Shown one piece after another: positions 40,989 to 49,654 of a stretch of DNA of 64,000 bases. Under the pieces are notes generated by a model. The model searched no databases. It was not told the DNA's origin and worked only from the letters and a program-made list of their open reading frames with translations. This DNA is from Sphingobium aromaticiconvertens (GTDB lineage Bacteria > Pseudomonadota > Alphaproteobacteria > Sphingomonadales > Sphingomonadaceae): the NCBI RefSeq assembly GCF_037154075.1, contig NZ_JBANRJ010000001.1, positions 1,917,501-1,981,500 of the forward strand. The letters are read 5' to 3'. Every line of letters begins with the position of its first letter. Position 1 is the stretch's first letter. The translations under genes and the position numbers were made by a program.

Positions 40989-42734
40989 TCACACCAGCGC
41001 CTTCGCCTCGTCCGACATGGTGCCGCCCACATGACTGGGATCCAGCAACATTTCGGTGTGCGCAGCCCCCGACGGGATCATGGGGAAGCAGTTGGACAGC
41101 TTCGCCACGCGGCAGTCGACGATCACCGGACCGGGCGTTTCCAGCATCTGCCTGATGCCCGGTTCCAGATCGTCCATCCCCTCGATACGAATGCCGGTCC
41201 AGCCATAGGCCTCGCCCAGCTTCACGAAATCGGGAAGGCTGTCGGAATAGCTGTTGGAATAGCGGCTTTCATAAGTCAGTTCCTGCCACTGGCGGACCAT
41301 GCCCATATATTCATTGTTCAGGATGAACAGCTTGACCGGCAGGCGATACTGGCTGGCCGTGCCCATTTCCTGAATGTTCATCTGGACCGAGGCGTCGCCC
41401 GCGATGCACACGACCAGACTGTCGGGATTGCCCATCTGCGCGCCGATGGCGGCGGGGAAGCCATAACCCATCGTGCCCAGACCACCCGACGTCAGCCATT
41501 TGTTGGGATCGTCAAAATGGAAATGCTGCGCCGCCCACATCTGATGCTGGCCAACCTCGGTCGTGATGATGACATCCTGACCGCGGGTGGCGGTGAACAG
41601 GTCGGCGATCGCGCGCTGGGGCATGATCTCGGTCCCGCCCTCGGCATAGTCCAGGCTCTTGCGCGCGCGCCAACCCTCGATCCGCGCCCACCAGTCGGAC
41701 AGGTCCGCCTTTTCATGGCCGCGCGTCTTCCACAGGGCGATGATATCGGCGAGGGCGTTGCCGACATCGGCGACGACGGCAACATCGACCTCGACGATCT
41801 TGTTGATGGAGCTGCGGTCGATGTCGATATGGACCTTGCGGGCATGGGGCGCAAAGGCGTCCAGCCGGCCCGTCACACGATCGTCGAAGCGTGCGCCGAC
41901 GCACAGGATCAGATCGGCGCGGTTCATCGCAAAATTGGCCTCATAGGTGCCATGCATCCCCAGCATCCCCAACCATTGGTCGGAGGAGGCGGGGAAGGCG
42001 CCCAGACCCATCAGGGTCGAAGTGACGGGCGCGCCGGTGATCGCGGCCAGTTCACGCAACAGCGCGGAGGCTTCCGGTCCCGAATTGATGACGCCGCCGC
42101 CGGTATAGAGGATCGGACGCTCGGCCGCAGCCAGCATTTCGACGGCCGCGTCGATCGTGGCCGGATCGGCCTTGACCTGCGGGCGATAGCTGGCGTGCTG
42201 GACCGGTTCGGGCCGCGCATAGGGCGCGGTCGCGATTTGGACATTCTTGGGAATGTCGATGACGACCGGGCCAGGGCGACCGGTGGTGGCGATATGAAAG
42301 GCTTCATGAATGATGCCGGCCAGCTTGCGCGGGTCCTTCACCAGATAATTATGCTTGGTGCAATGACGCGTGATGCCGACGGTGTCGGCCTCCTGAAAAG
42401 CGTCGGTGCCGATCAACTGCGTGGGGACCTGGCCGGTGATGACGATCATCGGGATCGAATCCATCAGCGCGTCGGTGATGCCGGTGACGGCATTGGTCGC
42501 GCCGGGACCAGAGGTGACGAGAACGACACCGGGCTTGCCGGTGGAGCGGGCATAACCCTCCGCCATATGGGTCGCGCCCTGTTCGTGGCGGACCAGCACA
42601 TGCTTGATCTTCGGGTGGTTGTAGAGCGCATCATAGATGGGCAGCACGGCGCCGCCCGGATAGCCGAACACGACCTCGACGCCCAGATCGACCAGGCATT
42701 CGCACAATATGTCCGCGCCGCTCTTTTCGGCCAC
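40989..42734 (-). CDS. ilvB: Acetolactate synthase large subunit
   Basis: The 581-residue thiamine-diphosphate-dependent catalytic subunit that makes acetolactate and acetohydroxybutyrate. The TPP domain's catalytic glutamate lies in LVRHEQGATHMAEGYAR. The GDASVQMNIQEM and FILNNEYMGMVRQWQE region is the C-terminal TPP-binding motif. The mid-domain carries TGGGVINSGPEASALLREL. The GTG at 42734 has AAGGAC upstream; the open frame continues further upstream without a good start. Its leader holds a hairpin with a U-run at 42751-42781. Confidence 0.95.
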   Translation of the reverse strand: MAEKSGADILCECLVDLGVEVVFGYPGGAVLPIYDALYNHPKIKHVLVRHEQGATHMAEGYARSTGKPGVVLVTSGPGATNAVTGITDALMDSIPMIVITGQVPTQLIGTDAFQEADTVGITRHCTKHNYLVKDPRKLAGIIHEAFHIATTGRPGPVVIDIPKNVQIATAPYARPEPVQHASYRPQVKADPATIDAAVEMLAAAERPILYTGGGVINSGPEASALLRELAAITGAPVTSTLMGLGAFPASSDQWLGMLGMHGTYEANFAMNRADLILCVGARFDDRVTGRLDAFAPHARKVHIDIDRSSINKIVEVDVAVVADVGNALADIIALWKTRGHEKADLSDWWARIEGWRARKSLDYAEGGTEIMPQRAIADLFTATRGQDVIITTEVGQHQMWAAQHFHFDDPNKWLTSGGLGTMGYGFPAAIGAQMGNPDSLVVCIAGDASVQMNIQEMGTASQYRLPVKLFILNNEYMGMVRQWQELTYESRYSNSYSDSLPDFVKLGEAYGWTGIRIEGMDDLEPGIRQMLETPGPVIVDCRVAKLSNCFPMIPSGAAHTEMLLDPSHVGGTMSDEAKALV

Positions 42735-42750
42735 GTTACGTCCTTCCCGT

Positions 42751-42781
42751 AAAAAACCAAGGCAGCGCCTTTGCGCCAGCC
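42751..42781 (-). terminator. Hairpin with U-run in ilvB leader, possible attenuator
   Basis: On the ilvB strand, GGCTGGCGC and GGCGCTGCC form a GC-rich stem with mismatches and an AAAG-type loop at 42761-42781, followed by TTGGTTTTTT (the A-run on the plus strand is 42751-42756). It lies 17 nt before the ilvB GTG and 56 nt after the miaA stop. No leader peptide rich in Ile, Val or Leu is visible, so it may simply end miaA transcription. Confidence 0.5.
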
Positions 42782-42836
42782 GCCCCGCGATAGCAAGATG
42801 GCAGCCTCTATTTGTTATATAATGGCAAGTCAATAT

Positions 42837-43781
42837 CTAAAGTTGTAATTTAATTGCTAATTTATCAATGATTTTAGCATCAATCTCTCTATTCTCACGC
42901 AGCCAATGGGCGGGGGGCTGGTTGGCGAACCAGGTATATTGCCGCTTTGCATATTGGCGGGTGGCAGTGCGGCCCCGTTCCAGCATGGCGTCCCGGTCGA
43001 TCTCACCTGCCAGCCAGGCGGTGATTTCGCGAACACCGATGGCGCGCATAACCGGCAGGTCGGGATTGAGGTGGCGGGCCAGCAGATGTCGCACTTCCTC
43101 GACTGCGCCACCCTCGACCATCTGATCGAATCTTCGGTCGCAACGCGCAATCAGCCAGTCGCGCGGAGGCAGCAGCAGCATGGGGCGCAGCGTGATGGTC
43201 GCGCCAATTCCGCCCTGTTTGTCGCGCTGCCACTCGGCCAGTGGACGGCCTGTGGAACGCACGACTTCCAACGCGCGGGCGACGCGGGTGGTGTCGGCGG
43301 GGGCCAGTCGCGCGGCGGCTTCTGGGTCTTCCCGCGTCAATGCCGCATGGGCCGTCGCAACCGGTAGTGCGCGGGCAATGGCGCGGATGTCGGGGGCTAT
43401 GTCTGGAATCGGCGCGATCCCGTCCAGCAGCGTCCGCAGGTATAGCCCGGTTCCACCGACCAGTATCGGCAGCTTATCCGTCGCATGGGCTTTGGCAATT
43501 TCCTGGCGGGCTTCCTCCGCCCAGCGCGCGGCGGTGCATGCCTGCGCTCCGTCGATATGGCCGAACAGGCGATGGGGGGCGTCCGCCATCTCTTCGTCCG
43601 TCGGACGCGCCGACAGGACGGAAAGATCGGCATAGACCTGACTGGCGTCGGCATTGATCACGATGCCGTCAGCCTTTTGCGCCAACGCAACCGCTAGCGC
43701 GCTCTTGCCGCTGGCGGTCGGCCCGGCAATAAGCGCGACCGGCGGACGGGATTCGTCGTTTTGAGGTTCAGGAGTGTCCAT
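42837..43781 (-). CDS. miaA: tRNA dimethylallyltransferase
   Basis: 314 residues. Adds the dimethylallyl group to A37 of tRNAs reading codons starting with U. The P-loop is [18 protein letters not shown]; the [20 protein letters not shown] and [14 protein letters not shown] segments are characteristic, and the C-terminal [14 protein letters not shown] is the tRNA-binding end. The ATG at 43781 overlaps the serB ATG (43780) on the opposite strand, with the shared CATG forming both starts; each promoter must therefore lie within the other gene or its start region. Confidence 0.95.
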   Translation of the reverse strand: MDTPEPQNDESRPPVALIAGPTASGKSALAVALAQKADGIVINADASQVYADLSVLSARPTDEEMADAPHRLFGHIDGAQACTAARWAEEARQEIAKAHATDKLPILVGGTGLYLRTLLDGIAPIPDIAPDIRAIARALPVATAHAALTREDPEAAARLAPADTTRVARALEVVRSTGRPLAEWQRDKQGGIGATITLRPMLLLPPRDWLIARCDRRFDQMVEGGAVEEVRHLLARHLNPDLPVMRAIGVREITAWLAGEIDRDAMLERGRTATRQYAKRQYTWFANQPPAHWLRENREIDAKIIDKLAIKLQL

Positions 43782-44658
43782 GTTCGTCGCGACCTTAGTG
43801 GCAAGCAGCTCGCTTGCGGAAGCGGATATTGCCGACGGCATGAATCGGCTGGCCGCAGCGGGATGCGCGCCGGAGCATCATGCATGGCTGGACGCGGGCA
43901 AGGCCTCCGACCTTTTCTTTGCCGCTGATCCTGTCGCCGCGCGCAACGTGCTGGCAGGCATCGGGCAGGGCGTGGACCTGATCGTCCAGCCGGTTGCCAC
44001 CCGCGAAAAGGCACTGCTGATCGCCGACATGGATTCGACCATGATCACCGTCGAGTGTATCGACGAACTGGCCGACTATGCCGGGATCAAGGCGCAGATC
44101 GCCGAGATCACCGAGCGGGCGATGCAGGGCGAACTGGATTTTGCCGGAGCGCTCCATGCCCGCGTCGCGCTGCTCAAGGGGCTGGACGATGCGGCGATCG
44201 ACCAGTGCCGTGTCGAGCGGGTACGGGTCATGGGCGGCGCAAAGGCGCTGGTCGGCACTATGCGGGCACGCGGCGCGCAGGCACTGCTGGTATCGGGCGG
44301 CTTCACCCGCTTCACCGGGCCTGTTGCCGAAGAGCTGGGCTTTCACCGCGCGGTCGCCAACGTGCTGAACATTGAGGGTGGCCTGCTGGCCGGGACCGTG
44401 TCGGAACCCATCGTCGACGCGGCCCGCAAGCGTGCGGAACTGGAGGCGGCGATCGCGGGTGGTATCGATCGCGCGCTGACGCTGGCGGTGGGCGACGGCG
44501 CCAACGACATTCCGATGATCGAAGGGGCAGGGCTGGGCGTCGCCTATCATGCCAAGCCCAAGACCCGTGCCGCAGCCGACGCGGAGATTGTGCATGGCGA
44601 CCTGTCGGTGCTGCTTTACGCGCAGGGGATTGCTTCGAAGGATTGGGTTGGGGGCTGA
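43780..44658 (+). CDS. serB: Phosphoserine phosphatase SerB
   Basis: A HAD-superfamily enzyme, 292 residues, for the last step of serine synthesis. The nucleophile is Asp83 in [20 protein letters not shown] (motif I). Motif II is [10 protein letters not shown] and motif IV is [18 protein letters not shown]. The N-terminal 75 residues resemble the ACT-like extension of alphaproteobacterial SerB ([17 protein letters not shown]). AGGAG six bases before the ATG at 43780 lies within miaA. The alpha/beta hydrolase is convergent, starting 4 bp from the stop. Confidence 0.95.
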   Translation: MFVATLVASSSLAEADIADGMNRLAAAGCAPEHHAWLDAGKASDLFFAADPVAARNVLAGIGQGVDLIVQPVATREKALLIADMDSTMITVECIDELADYAGIKAQIAEITERAMQGELDFAGALHARVALLKGLDDAAIDQCRVERVRVMGGAKALVGTMRARGAQALLVSGGFTRFTGPVAEELGFHRAVANVLNIEGGLLAGTVSEPIVDAARKRAELEAAIAGGIDRALTLAVGDGANDIPMIEGAGLGVAYHAKPKTRAAADAEIVHGDLSVLLYAQGIASKDWVGG

Positions 44659-44662
44659 AGCC

Positions 44663-45541
44663 TCAAAGGAACGCGCGCAATTCCTCGATGAACTTTTCGA
44701 ACTGGTCATGATGCAGCCAATGGCCTGCATCGGCGAACTCGACCAGACGGGCATCGGTGAAGTGGGCGGCGCGGCCGTCCTTCATTGGGTTGGACGCCCA
44801 ACTGTCCAGGCCAAGACACAGCAGAACGGGGCAGGTGATTTGGCTCCAGAATTCGGGCAATTGCTCGTCGAGCGAGCCGTGTGGCGGAGCGGTCTTCAGA
44901 TAGGGATCAAACTTCCAGCTATAGCTGCCATCCTCATTCCTGTTGGTGCCGTGGATGGTGAGATGCAGGGACTGTTCCAGCGACAAAAACTCGTTGCGCT
45001 CGCGCATCCGGCCGATTGCGGCCTCGATCGTCGGATATGGGCGATGCGGTTTGCTGGCGCTGGCGCGGCGTTCCTCTATCCAGTTGAGCCAGCGTTCCGG
45101 CGGGGATTTGGCCTGTTGCTGCTGGACGATGGCGGGCGCCATGCCCAACCCCTCAATTGCTACCAGTTTTGCGACCTTTTCCGGGAACAGTCCAGCGTAG
45201 CGCAGGCTGATCGATCCGCCCAGTGAATGACCCACGATCGTCACCGGATCGCGCCCCTGTAACGCGATGAGTTGCGCCAGATCATAGATATAATGGTGCA
45301 TTGCATAGCCGCCGTCATTGCACCAGCCGCTGTCGCCATGCCCACGCAGGTCGGGGACGATGACATGATAGTCTTTCGATAGGGCGCGGGCAGTCCAGTC
45401 CCAGCTACGTCCATGATCGAACCCACCATGCACCAGCACCAGCAGCGGCGCAGCACTGTTTCCCCAGTCGAGATAGTGCAGCCTGGTCCGCAGCGACGTG
45501 AAATAGTGCGAGGTCGGCGTCGGCGCGGTGGGCGTATCCAT
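44663..45541 (-). CDS. Alpha/beta hydrolase fold protein
   Basis: 292 residues, cytoplasmic. The oxyanion region is LVLVHGGFDHGRSWDW; the nucleophile elbow is VGHSLGGSISLRYAGLFPE; the histidine is in the C-terminal GHWLHHDQFEKFIEELRAFL. The acid is probably the Asp in LGLDSWASNP or nearby. The substrate cannot be named. It is convergent with serB, with only 4 bp between the stops, and divergent from the crotonase gene. Confidence 0.85.
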   Translation of the reverse strand: MDTPTAPTPTSHYFTSLRTRLHYLDWGNSAAPLLVLVHGGFDHGRSWDWTARALSKDYHVIVPDLRGHGDSGWCNDGGYAMHHYIYDLAQLIALQGRDPVTIVGHSLGGSISLRYAGLFPEKVAKLVAIEGLGMAPAIVQQQQAKSPPERWLNWIEERRASASKPHRPYPTIEAAIGRMRERNEFLSLEQSLHLTIHGTNRNEDGSYSWKFDPYLKTAPPHGSLDEQLPEFWSQITCPVLLCLGLDSWASNPMKDGRAAHFTDARLVEFADAGHWLHHDQFEKFIEELRAFL

Positions 45542-45634
45542 GCGATCCAGTCGGGCTTGCGTTGCAAATCGGGGCGGCGCTACCTACCCCTTTGGACAAG
45601 TCCAGCGGGCTTGCAAGCAGGAGATGTAAGAAAA

Positions 45635-46693
45635 ATGGCGGATCGGGTGAGGATCGACCTGGCGGATGGCGTGGCGGACGTGAAACTGGCGCGGCCCGAG
45701 CGGCTGAATGCGCTGGATGACGACCAGTTTGATGCGATCATCAACGCCATCGCGCGGCTGGGGGCGATGCCGGGCGTGCGCTGTGTGGTCCTATCGGGCG
45801 AGGGGGATGGCTTTTGTGCGGGGCTGGACCTGTCGATGTTCGCGAGTGGCCAGTTACCCGACCTGATGCCGCGCACGCACGGCATCGCCAATCGGGTGCA
45901 GCAGATCGCCTGGGGTTGGCGGACACTGCCCATGCCGGTGATCACGGCGGTGCATGGCGTGGCGCTGGGCGCGGGGTTTCAGATCATGATGGGCGCGGAT
46001 ATCCGTATCGCCGCGCCGGATGCCAAACTGGCGGTGCTGGAGGCACGCTGGGGATTGGTGCCCGATGTCGCCGGGATTGCGTTGTTTCGGGGCGTTGTGC
46101 GCGACGATGTGGCGCGCGAACTGACCTATACCGGGCGGACGATCAGCGGGGAGGAGGCAGCGCGTCTTGGTGTGGTCACGCGGACGGCCGTTGACCCCCA
46201 TGCCGAGGCGCTGGTGCTGGCGCGGACGATCGCGGCCAACAGCCCCGCAGCAATGCAGGCTGACAAGCGCCTGTTCAACCTGGCAATGGAAGCGGATGAG
46301 GCCGCGATACTGCTGGCTGAATCGCGCGAGCAAACGGTGCTGCTTGCCGGGGCCGAGCATCAGGAGATACTGATGGCCGCGCGGGAGAAGCGGACGCCCC
46401 TGTTTCGGGAGGTGAAGGGAATCGAACCCTCGTCACTTGCTTGGGAAGCAAAAGCTCTACCATTGAGCTACACCCGCCTGGGCGTGGGCAACTGCCAGTT
46501 TCCACCGATGTCGTCAATAGAATCTGGCAAGCCTTTATTCGCGTCCTGCCCGGATAGCTGCGCCACCGGCAATAGGGGTGAGTGCCACCAGCAACAGCGA
46601 GGCCGCGCCCAGCCATTTGAGCGCGGCGCCGCTGCCGTCGCCCAGCGTTCCGGCGCCGAATATGAGCAATGGCACCGCCAACGGCAGGGCTAG
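45635..46693 (+). CDS. Crotonase/enoyl-CoA hydratase-like protein with abnormal 3' extension
   Basis: A crotonase-fold protein: LARPERLNALDDDQFDAI, the oxyanion-hole segment GDGFCAGLDLSMFA, HGVALGAGFQIMMGADIRIA and ARWGLVPDVAGIALFRGVV. The family normally ends near residue 255-265. Here the frame has no stop at that point and continues through the antisense of a tRNA-Gly gene and into the 3' part of ccmB to a TAG at 46691-46693, giving 352 residues. The natural stop may have been lost in a recombination at the tRNA 3' edge (about 46410). The extra 95 residues have no recognisable fold. The product may be unstable. ATG 45635 follows a purine-rich stretch and starts MADRVRIDLADGVADV. Confidence 0.7.
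   Translation: MADRVRIDLADGVADVKLARPERLNALDDDQFDAIINAIARLGAMPGVRCVVLSGEGDGFCAGLDLSMFASGQLPDLMPRTHGIANRVQQIAWGWRTLPMPVITAVHGVALGAGFQIMMGADIRIAAPDAKLAVLEARWGLVPDVAGIALFRGVVRDDVARELTYTGRTISGEEAARLGVVTRTAVDPHAEALVLARTIAANSPAAMQADKRLFNLAMEADEAAILLAESREQTVLLAGAEHQEILMAAREKRTPLFREVKGIEPSSLAWEAKALPLSYTRLGVGNCQFPPMSSIESGKPLFASCPDSCATGNRGECHQQQRGRAQPFERGAAAVAQRSGAEYEQWHRQRQG
46407..46477 (-). tRNA. tRNA-Gly(CCC) with irregular acceptor stem
   Basis: A 71-nt cloverleaf is readable: D-arm GCTC-AATGGTA-GAGC, anticodon arm TTTGC-TTCCCAA-GCAAG with anticodon CCC, T-arm GAGGG-TTCGATT-CCCTT. The 5' acceptor strand is GCGGGTG but the 3' strand is CACCTCC, so the stem has a C2-C71 mismatch and a G3-U70 wobble. 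Position 73 is C and no CCA is encoded. A fully paired end (CACCCGC) would be expected. The 3' end abuts the unterminated crotonase gene, which suggests that the acceptor end was altered by a rearrangement. It may be a damaged gene or an odd functional tRNA. Confidence 0.8.
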
Positions 46694-47182
46694 CAGACCC
46701 GCCAAAGCACCGCTCGACCGCAGGCCCGCAGTCAGGGTCGCGACCAGCAGGGCGAGTGCGGCAAGGGCGGGGGTACCGATCAGCAACCCCGCTTCCAGCA
46801 GGATGATCGTGGCGCCATCCAGTTTCAGCAGCGCGGCGGCGGGCAGAGTGGCCAGCATCAACGGCGGACCAAAGCCCAGCCAATGGGCCACCAGCTTGGC
46901 AATGATGATAGTTTCCTCTCCGACACCGCGCAGCGACAATTGATCCAGAACGCCCGAATCCCGGTCGGGGGCGATCAGCCGGTCGATCGGCAACAGGCTG
47001 GCGAGCAAGGCGGCGATCCACAACATGCCGCCGCCCGTGCGTGCCAGCAGGGCTGTGTCCGGCCCGATGGCGAAGGGATAGAGGCTGGCGACCAGCAACA
47101 GGAAAGCCACCGGCAACCAGAGGCCCGCAGACGCCCACGCCGCGTGAAGGTCGCGCGCAACGATCAGGCGAAACGTCTTCAT
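46535..47182 (-). CDS. ccmB: Heme exporter protein CcmB
   Basis: The membrane subunit of the CcmAB exporter used in cytochrome c maturation. 215 residues, with about six membrane helices, starting [20 protein letters not shown]. It contains the family region VLDQLSLRGVGEETIIIAK and LAALALLVATLTAGLRSSG. The ATG at 47182 overlaps the ccmA stop by 4 nt (ATGA). Much of its 3' part overlaps, on the opposite strand, the abnormal extension of the crotonase frame. A ccmC gene is not directly next to it. Confidence 0.9.
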   Translation of the reverse strand: MKTFRLIVARDLHAAWASAGLWLPVAFLLLVASLYPFAIGPDTALLARTGGGMLWIAALLASLLPIDRLIAPDRDSGVLDQLSLRGVGEETIIIAKLVAHWLGFGPPLMLATLPAAALLKLDGATIILLEAGLLIGTPALAALALLVATLTAGLRSSGALAGLLALPLAVPLLIFGAGTLGDGSGAALKWLGAASLLLVALTPIAGGAAIRAGRE

Positions 47183-47799
47183 GGCTCCACCGGCTGATAG
47201 GCGAGGAGGTCGATCATCACGGGCGCCATGAGCGGGAGCGGCTGGTGCGAGGCGGCGACGACGATGCCGCCATCGGCGAGATGAGCCGACACAATCACGC
47301 CGAGCAAGTCGACCGATGCAGAGTCCAGGCCGTTGGCAGGTTCGTCGAGCAGCCAGATCGTCGCGCCCGATGCCATGATCCGCGCCAGCATCGCGCGCTT
47401 GCGCTGCCCGGTCGAGAGCATCCGGACGGGTACAGCGCGCAGCGCGCCGAGCGCCAGTGCATCGAGCGCCGCGTCGACCCACGCTTCCGCGCCGTCGATC
47501 CCCGCCCAGAAACCCAGAGCCTCCTCCAGCGTCCGGTCCAGGTCTAGTGCAAGGCGCTCGTCGCTGAGGGCGACGCCGCCGATGCGGTCGATCGTTCCGG
47601 CAAAAGGCGTCAAAAGCCCCGCACACAGGCGCATCAGGCTGGATTTTCCGATGCCGTTCGGCCCGGTGAGCAACGCACTTTCACCGGCGCCAAGGGAAAG
47701 GTCCAGGCCATGGAACAAGATTCGTCCACCACGCAGGCAGGCGAGTCCGGACATTTTCAGGCCGGACATTTTCAAGGCAGGGGACTGCACCCCGATCAC
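47179..47799 (-). CDS. ccmA: Heme exporter ATP-binding protein CcmA
   Basis: A 206-residue ABC ATPase. Walker A is [15 protein letters not shown], the signature is [16 protein letters not shown], and Walker B is [12 protein letters not shown]. With CcmB it releases heme-loaded CcmE in the periplasm-facing maturation system. The start is uncertain: GTG 47799 overlaps the previous stop by 4 nt (GTGA), and two ATGs at 47769 and 47754 lie in a 15-bp tandem duplication. The later starts give [16 protein letters not shown], closer to the usual family N-terminus. Confidence 0.88.
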   Translation of the reverse strand: MIGVQSPALKMSGLKMSGLACLRGGRILFHGLDLSLGAGESALLTGPNGIGKSSLMRLCAGLLTPFAGTIDRIGGVALSDERLALDLDRTLEEALGFWAGIDGAEAWVDAALDALALGALRAVPVRMLSTGQRKRAMLARIMASGATIWLLDEPANGLDSASVDLLGVIVSAHLADGGIVVAASHQPLPLMAPVMIDLLAYQPVEP

Positions 47800-48203
47800 G
47801 ATGCGACCATGTCCTCCAGGACGTGCATGTCGAGATCCGACAGGCCGAAATGATGGCCGACTTCATGCACCACGACATGGGTGATGAGGTCCGCAAGTGC
47901 CACGCCGGTTTCCACCCATTCATCCAGCAGCGGGCGGCGAAACAAATATATGGAAGGGGGAAGGTCGCCGCTTTGCGCTTCCTGCCCCACGGGACGCCCC
48001 GAATAAAGGCCGGTGAGGCCGAAAGGATCGTTGATGTCCATTTCCGCCAGCACGTCAGCAGCGGCAAACTCCTCGATGAACAGGGCCACGTTAAACAGGT
48101 GCGCGCGGAATGGCTCCGGCAGGCGCGAAAGCGCTTCAAGAGCGAGCGTTTCTATTTCCTGCGCGGTGGGAGCAAAGCGCGATGGTTGACCGTTGGTAGG
48201 CAT
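47796..48203 (-). CDS. Zincin-type metallopeptidase family protein
   Basis: A 135-residue protein with the Zn motif [17 protein letters not shown] near the C-terminus (HExxH). The N-terminal [20 protein letters not shown] and the central [15 protein letters not shown] match the short cytoplasmic zincin (Zincin_1/DUF1025-type) family. The substrate is unknown. The ATG at 48203 is chosen; the open frame extends further upstream without a good start. The stop overlaps the ccmA GTG by 4 nt. Confidence 0.8.
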   Translation of the reverse strand: MPTNGQPSRFAPTAQEIETLALEALSRLPEPFRAHLFNVALFIEEFAAADVLAEMDINDPFGLTGLYSGRPVGQEAQSGDLPPSIYLFRRPLLDEWVETGVALADLITHVVVHEVGHHFGLSDLDMHVLEDMVAS

Positions 48204-48269
48204 CGCTGCGACATAGGGCAAAGCGCGAGGCGCGCGAAACGAAAAAATGGCAAAGGATGCACGCGACCG

Positions 48270-48560
48270 ATGATCAGCAAATTGACGGATGCAGAGCGTG
48301 CGGTGGCCTTGGCGACCCTGCCTGAATGGACCAGCGTGAGCGATCCGGATGGCATCCGTCGCCTTTTCACCTTTACGGATTTCGTTCAGGCTTTCGGCTT
48401 CATGGCGCAGGTCGCCCTGTTGGCGGAGAAGGCCGATCATCATCCCGAATGGTCGAATGTCTATAATCGCGTGGACATAGTGTTGACCACGCATGATGCG
48501 GGCGGTTTGTCGCAGCGGGACGTGGACATGGCGACGGCGATCGACGCGATCGTCGCGTGA
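48270..48560 (+). CDS. phhB: Pterin-4a-carbinolamine dehydratase
   Basis: A 96-residue protein of the PCD/DCoH family: [20 protein letters not shown], then the signature [27 protein letters not shown]. It recycles pterin cofactors in phenylalanine hydroxylation or has a related pterin role. The start [15 protein letters not shown] at 48270 is the first suitable ATG in frame. No phhA is in the window. It is divergent from the zincin gene, with 66 bp between them. Confidence 0.9.
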   Translation: MISKLTDAERAVALATLPEWTSVSDPDGIRRLFTFTDFVQAFGFMAQVALLAEKADHHPEWSNVYNRVDIVLTTHDAGGLSQRDVDMATAIDAIVA

Positions 48561-48604
48561 CGATGCTCGCCCCGCTTGAGTGCGTGGGGTGCAACGACTA
48601 GATC

Positions 48605-49654
48605 ATGGTCATGCCCGTCACCCCGATCAGCGAATTGAACGAGCGCGCGCGCGATGTCTTTCGGCTGGTGGTTGAAAGCTATCTGGGCACGGGCTTGCCC
48701 GTGGGATCGCGCACCGTCAGCAAGCTGGCGACGCTGAGCCTGTCGCCTGCCTCCATCCGCAACGTCATGCAGGATCTGGAGGAGCTGGGCCTGCTGGCGG
48801 CACCGCACACCTCCGCCGGACGAATGCCGACCGAAACGGGGCTGCGCCTGTTTGTCGATGGCATGATGCAGGCTGCGGAGCCATCGGCCGAGGAACGTCG
48901 GGCTATCGAGACGGGCATAGCGGAGGGCGGACGGATCGAGGAGGCGCTGTCGGCGGCGACGGTGGCCCTGTCCGGCCTGTCCGCCTGTGCCGGGATCGTC
49001 ATGGTGCCCAAGCGCGATCCCTTGCTGCGCCAGTTCGGTTTCGTGCCGCTCAACGAACGGCAGGCGCTGGCTGTGCTGGTCGGGCAGGACGGATCGGTCG
49101 AGAATCGCGTCGTCGACCTGCCGGGCAATGTGCTGCCCGCGACGCTGAACGAAGCGGCGAATTATATGTCGGCGCGCTTTGCGGGACTTACCCTGCGTGA
49201 AGCGGGCGTGGCGCTGAGCCGCGAGTTGGAGGCCGATCAGTCGGCGCTTCAGGGCGCAGCCCGCGAACTGGTGGAACGCGGCATCGCCATCTGGTCGAGC
49301 GACGCGGAGAATCGCCCGGTGCTGATCGTGCGGGGGCAGGCGAACCTGATCGATGAGGGGACCGCCAGCGACCTGGAGCGGGTCCGCAACCTGCTGGACG
49401 AGTTGGAGGGAAAGCAGGATATTGCACGTCTGCTGGAGGGCGCGCTGGCGGGCAGCGCGACCAAAATCTTCATCGGATCGGAAAACAAGCTCTTTTCCCT
49501 GTCGGGTTCTTCGGTCATAGCCGCCCCTTATCGTGGAGTGGACGGCCGGGTGGTCGGCGTGGTCGGTGTGATCGGCCCAACCCGCTTGAATTATGCCCGC
49601 GTAATACCAATGGTGGACTTCACCGCACAGACGCTGTCGAGATTGATGAGATGA
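48605..49654 (+). CDS. hrcA: Heat-inducible transcription repressor HrcA
   Basis: A 349-residue repressor of CIRCE-controlled heat-shock genes. The N-terminal winged helix has NERARDVFRLVVESYLGTG and LSPASIRNVMQDLEELGLL. The GAF-like and C-terminal dimer region include ENKLFSLSGSSVIAAPYRG. The ATG at 48605 has a second ATG two codons later. It overlaps grpE by 4 nt (ATGA). No CIRCE element is seen within the window near it; groESL is not here. Confidence 0.95.
   Translation: MVMPVTPISELNERARDVFRLVVESYLGTGLPVGSRTVSKLATLSLSPASIRNVMQDLEELGLLAAPHTSAGRMPTETGLRLFVDGMMQAAEPSAEERRAIETGIAEGGRIEEALSAATVALSGLSACAGIVMVPKRDPLLRQFGFVPLNERQALAVLVGQDGSVENRVVDLPGNVLPATLNEAANYMSARFAGLTLREAGVALSRELEADQSALQGAARELVERGIAIWSSDAENRPVLIVRGQANLIDEGTASDLERVRNLLDELEGKQDIARLLEGALAGSATKIFIGSENKLFSLSGSSVIAAPYRGVDGRVVGVVGVIGPTRLNYARVIPMVDFTAQTLSRLMR

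Noticed and set aside
46441..46693. The crotonase extension as a functional extra domain
   Set aside because: It is encoded by antisense of a tRNA and of ccmB and has low-complexity, cysteine- and glutamine-rich content without a fold; treated as a stop-loss effect instead.
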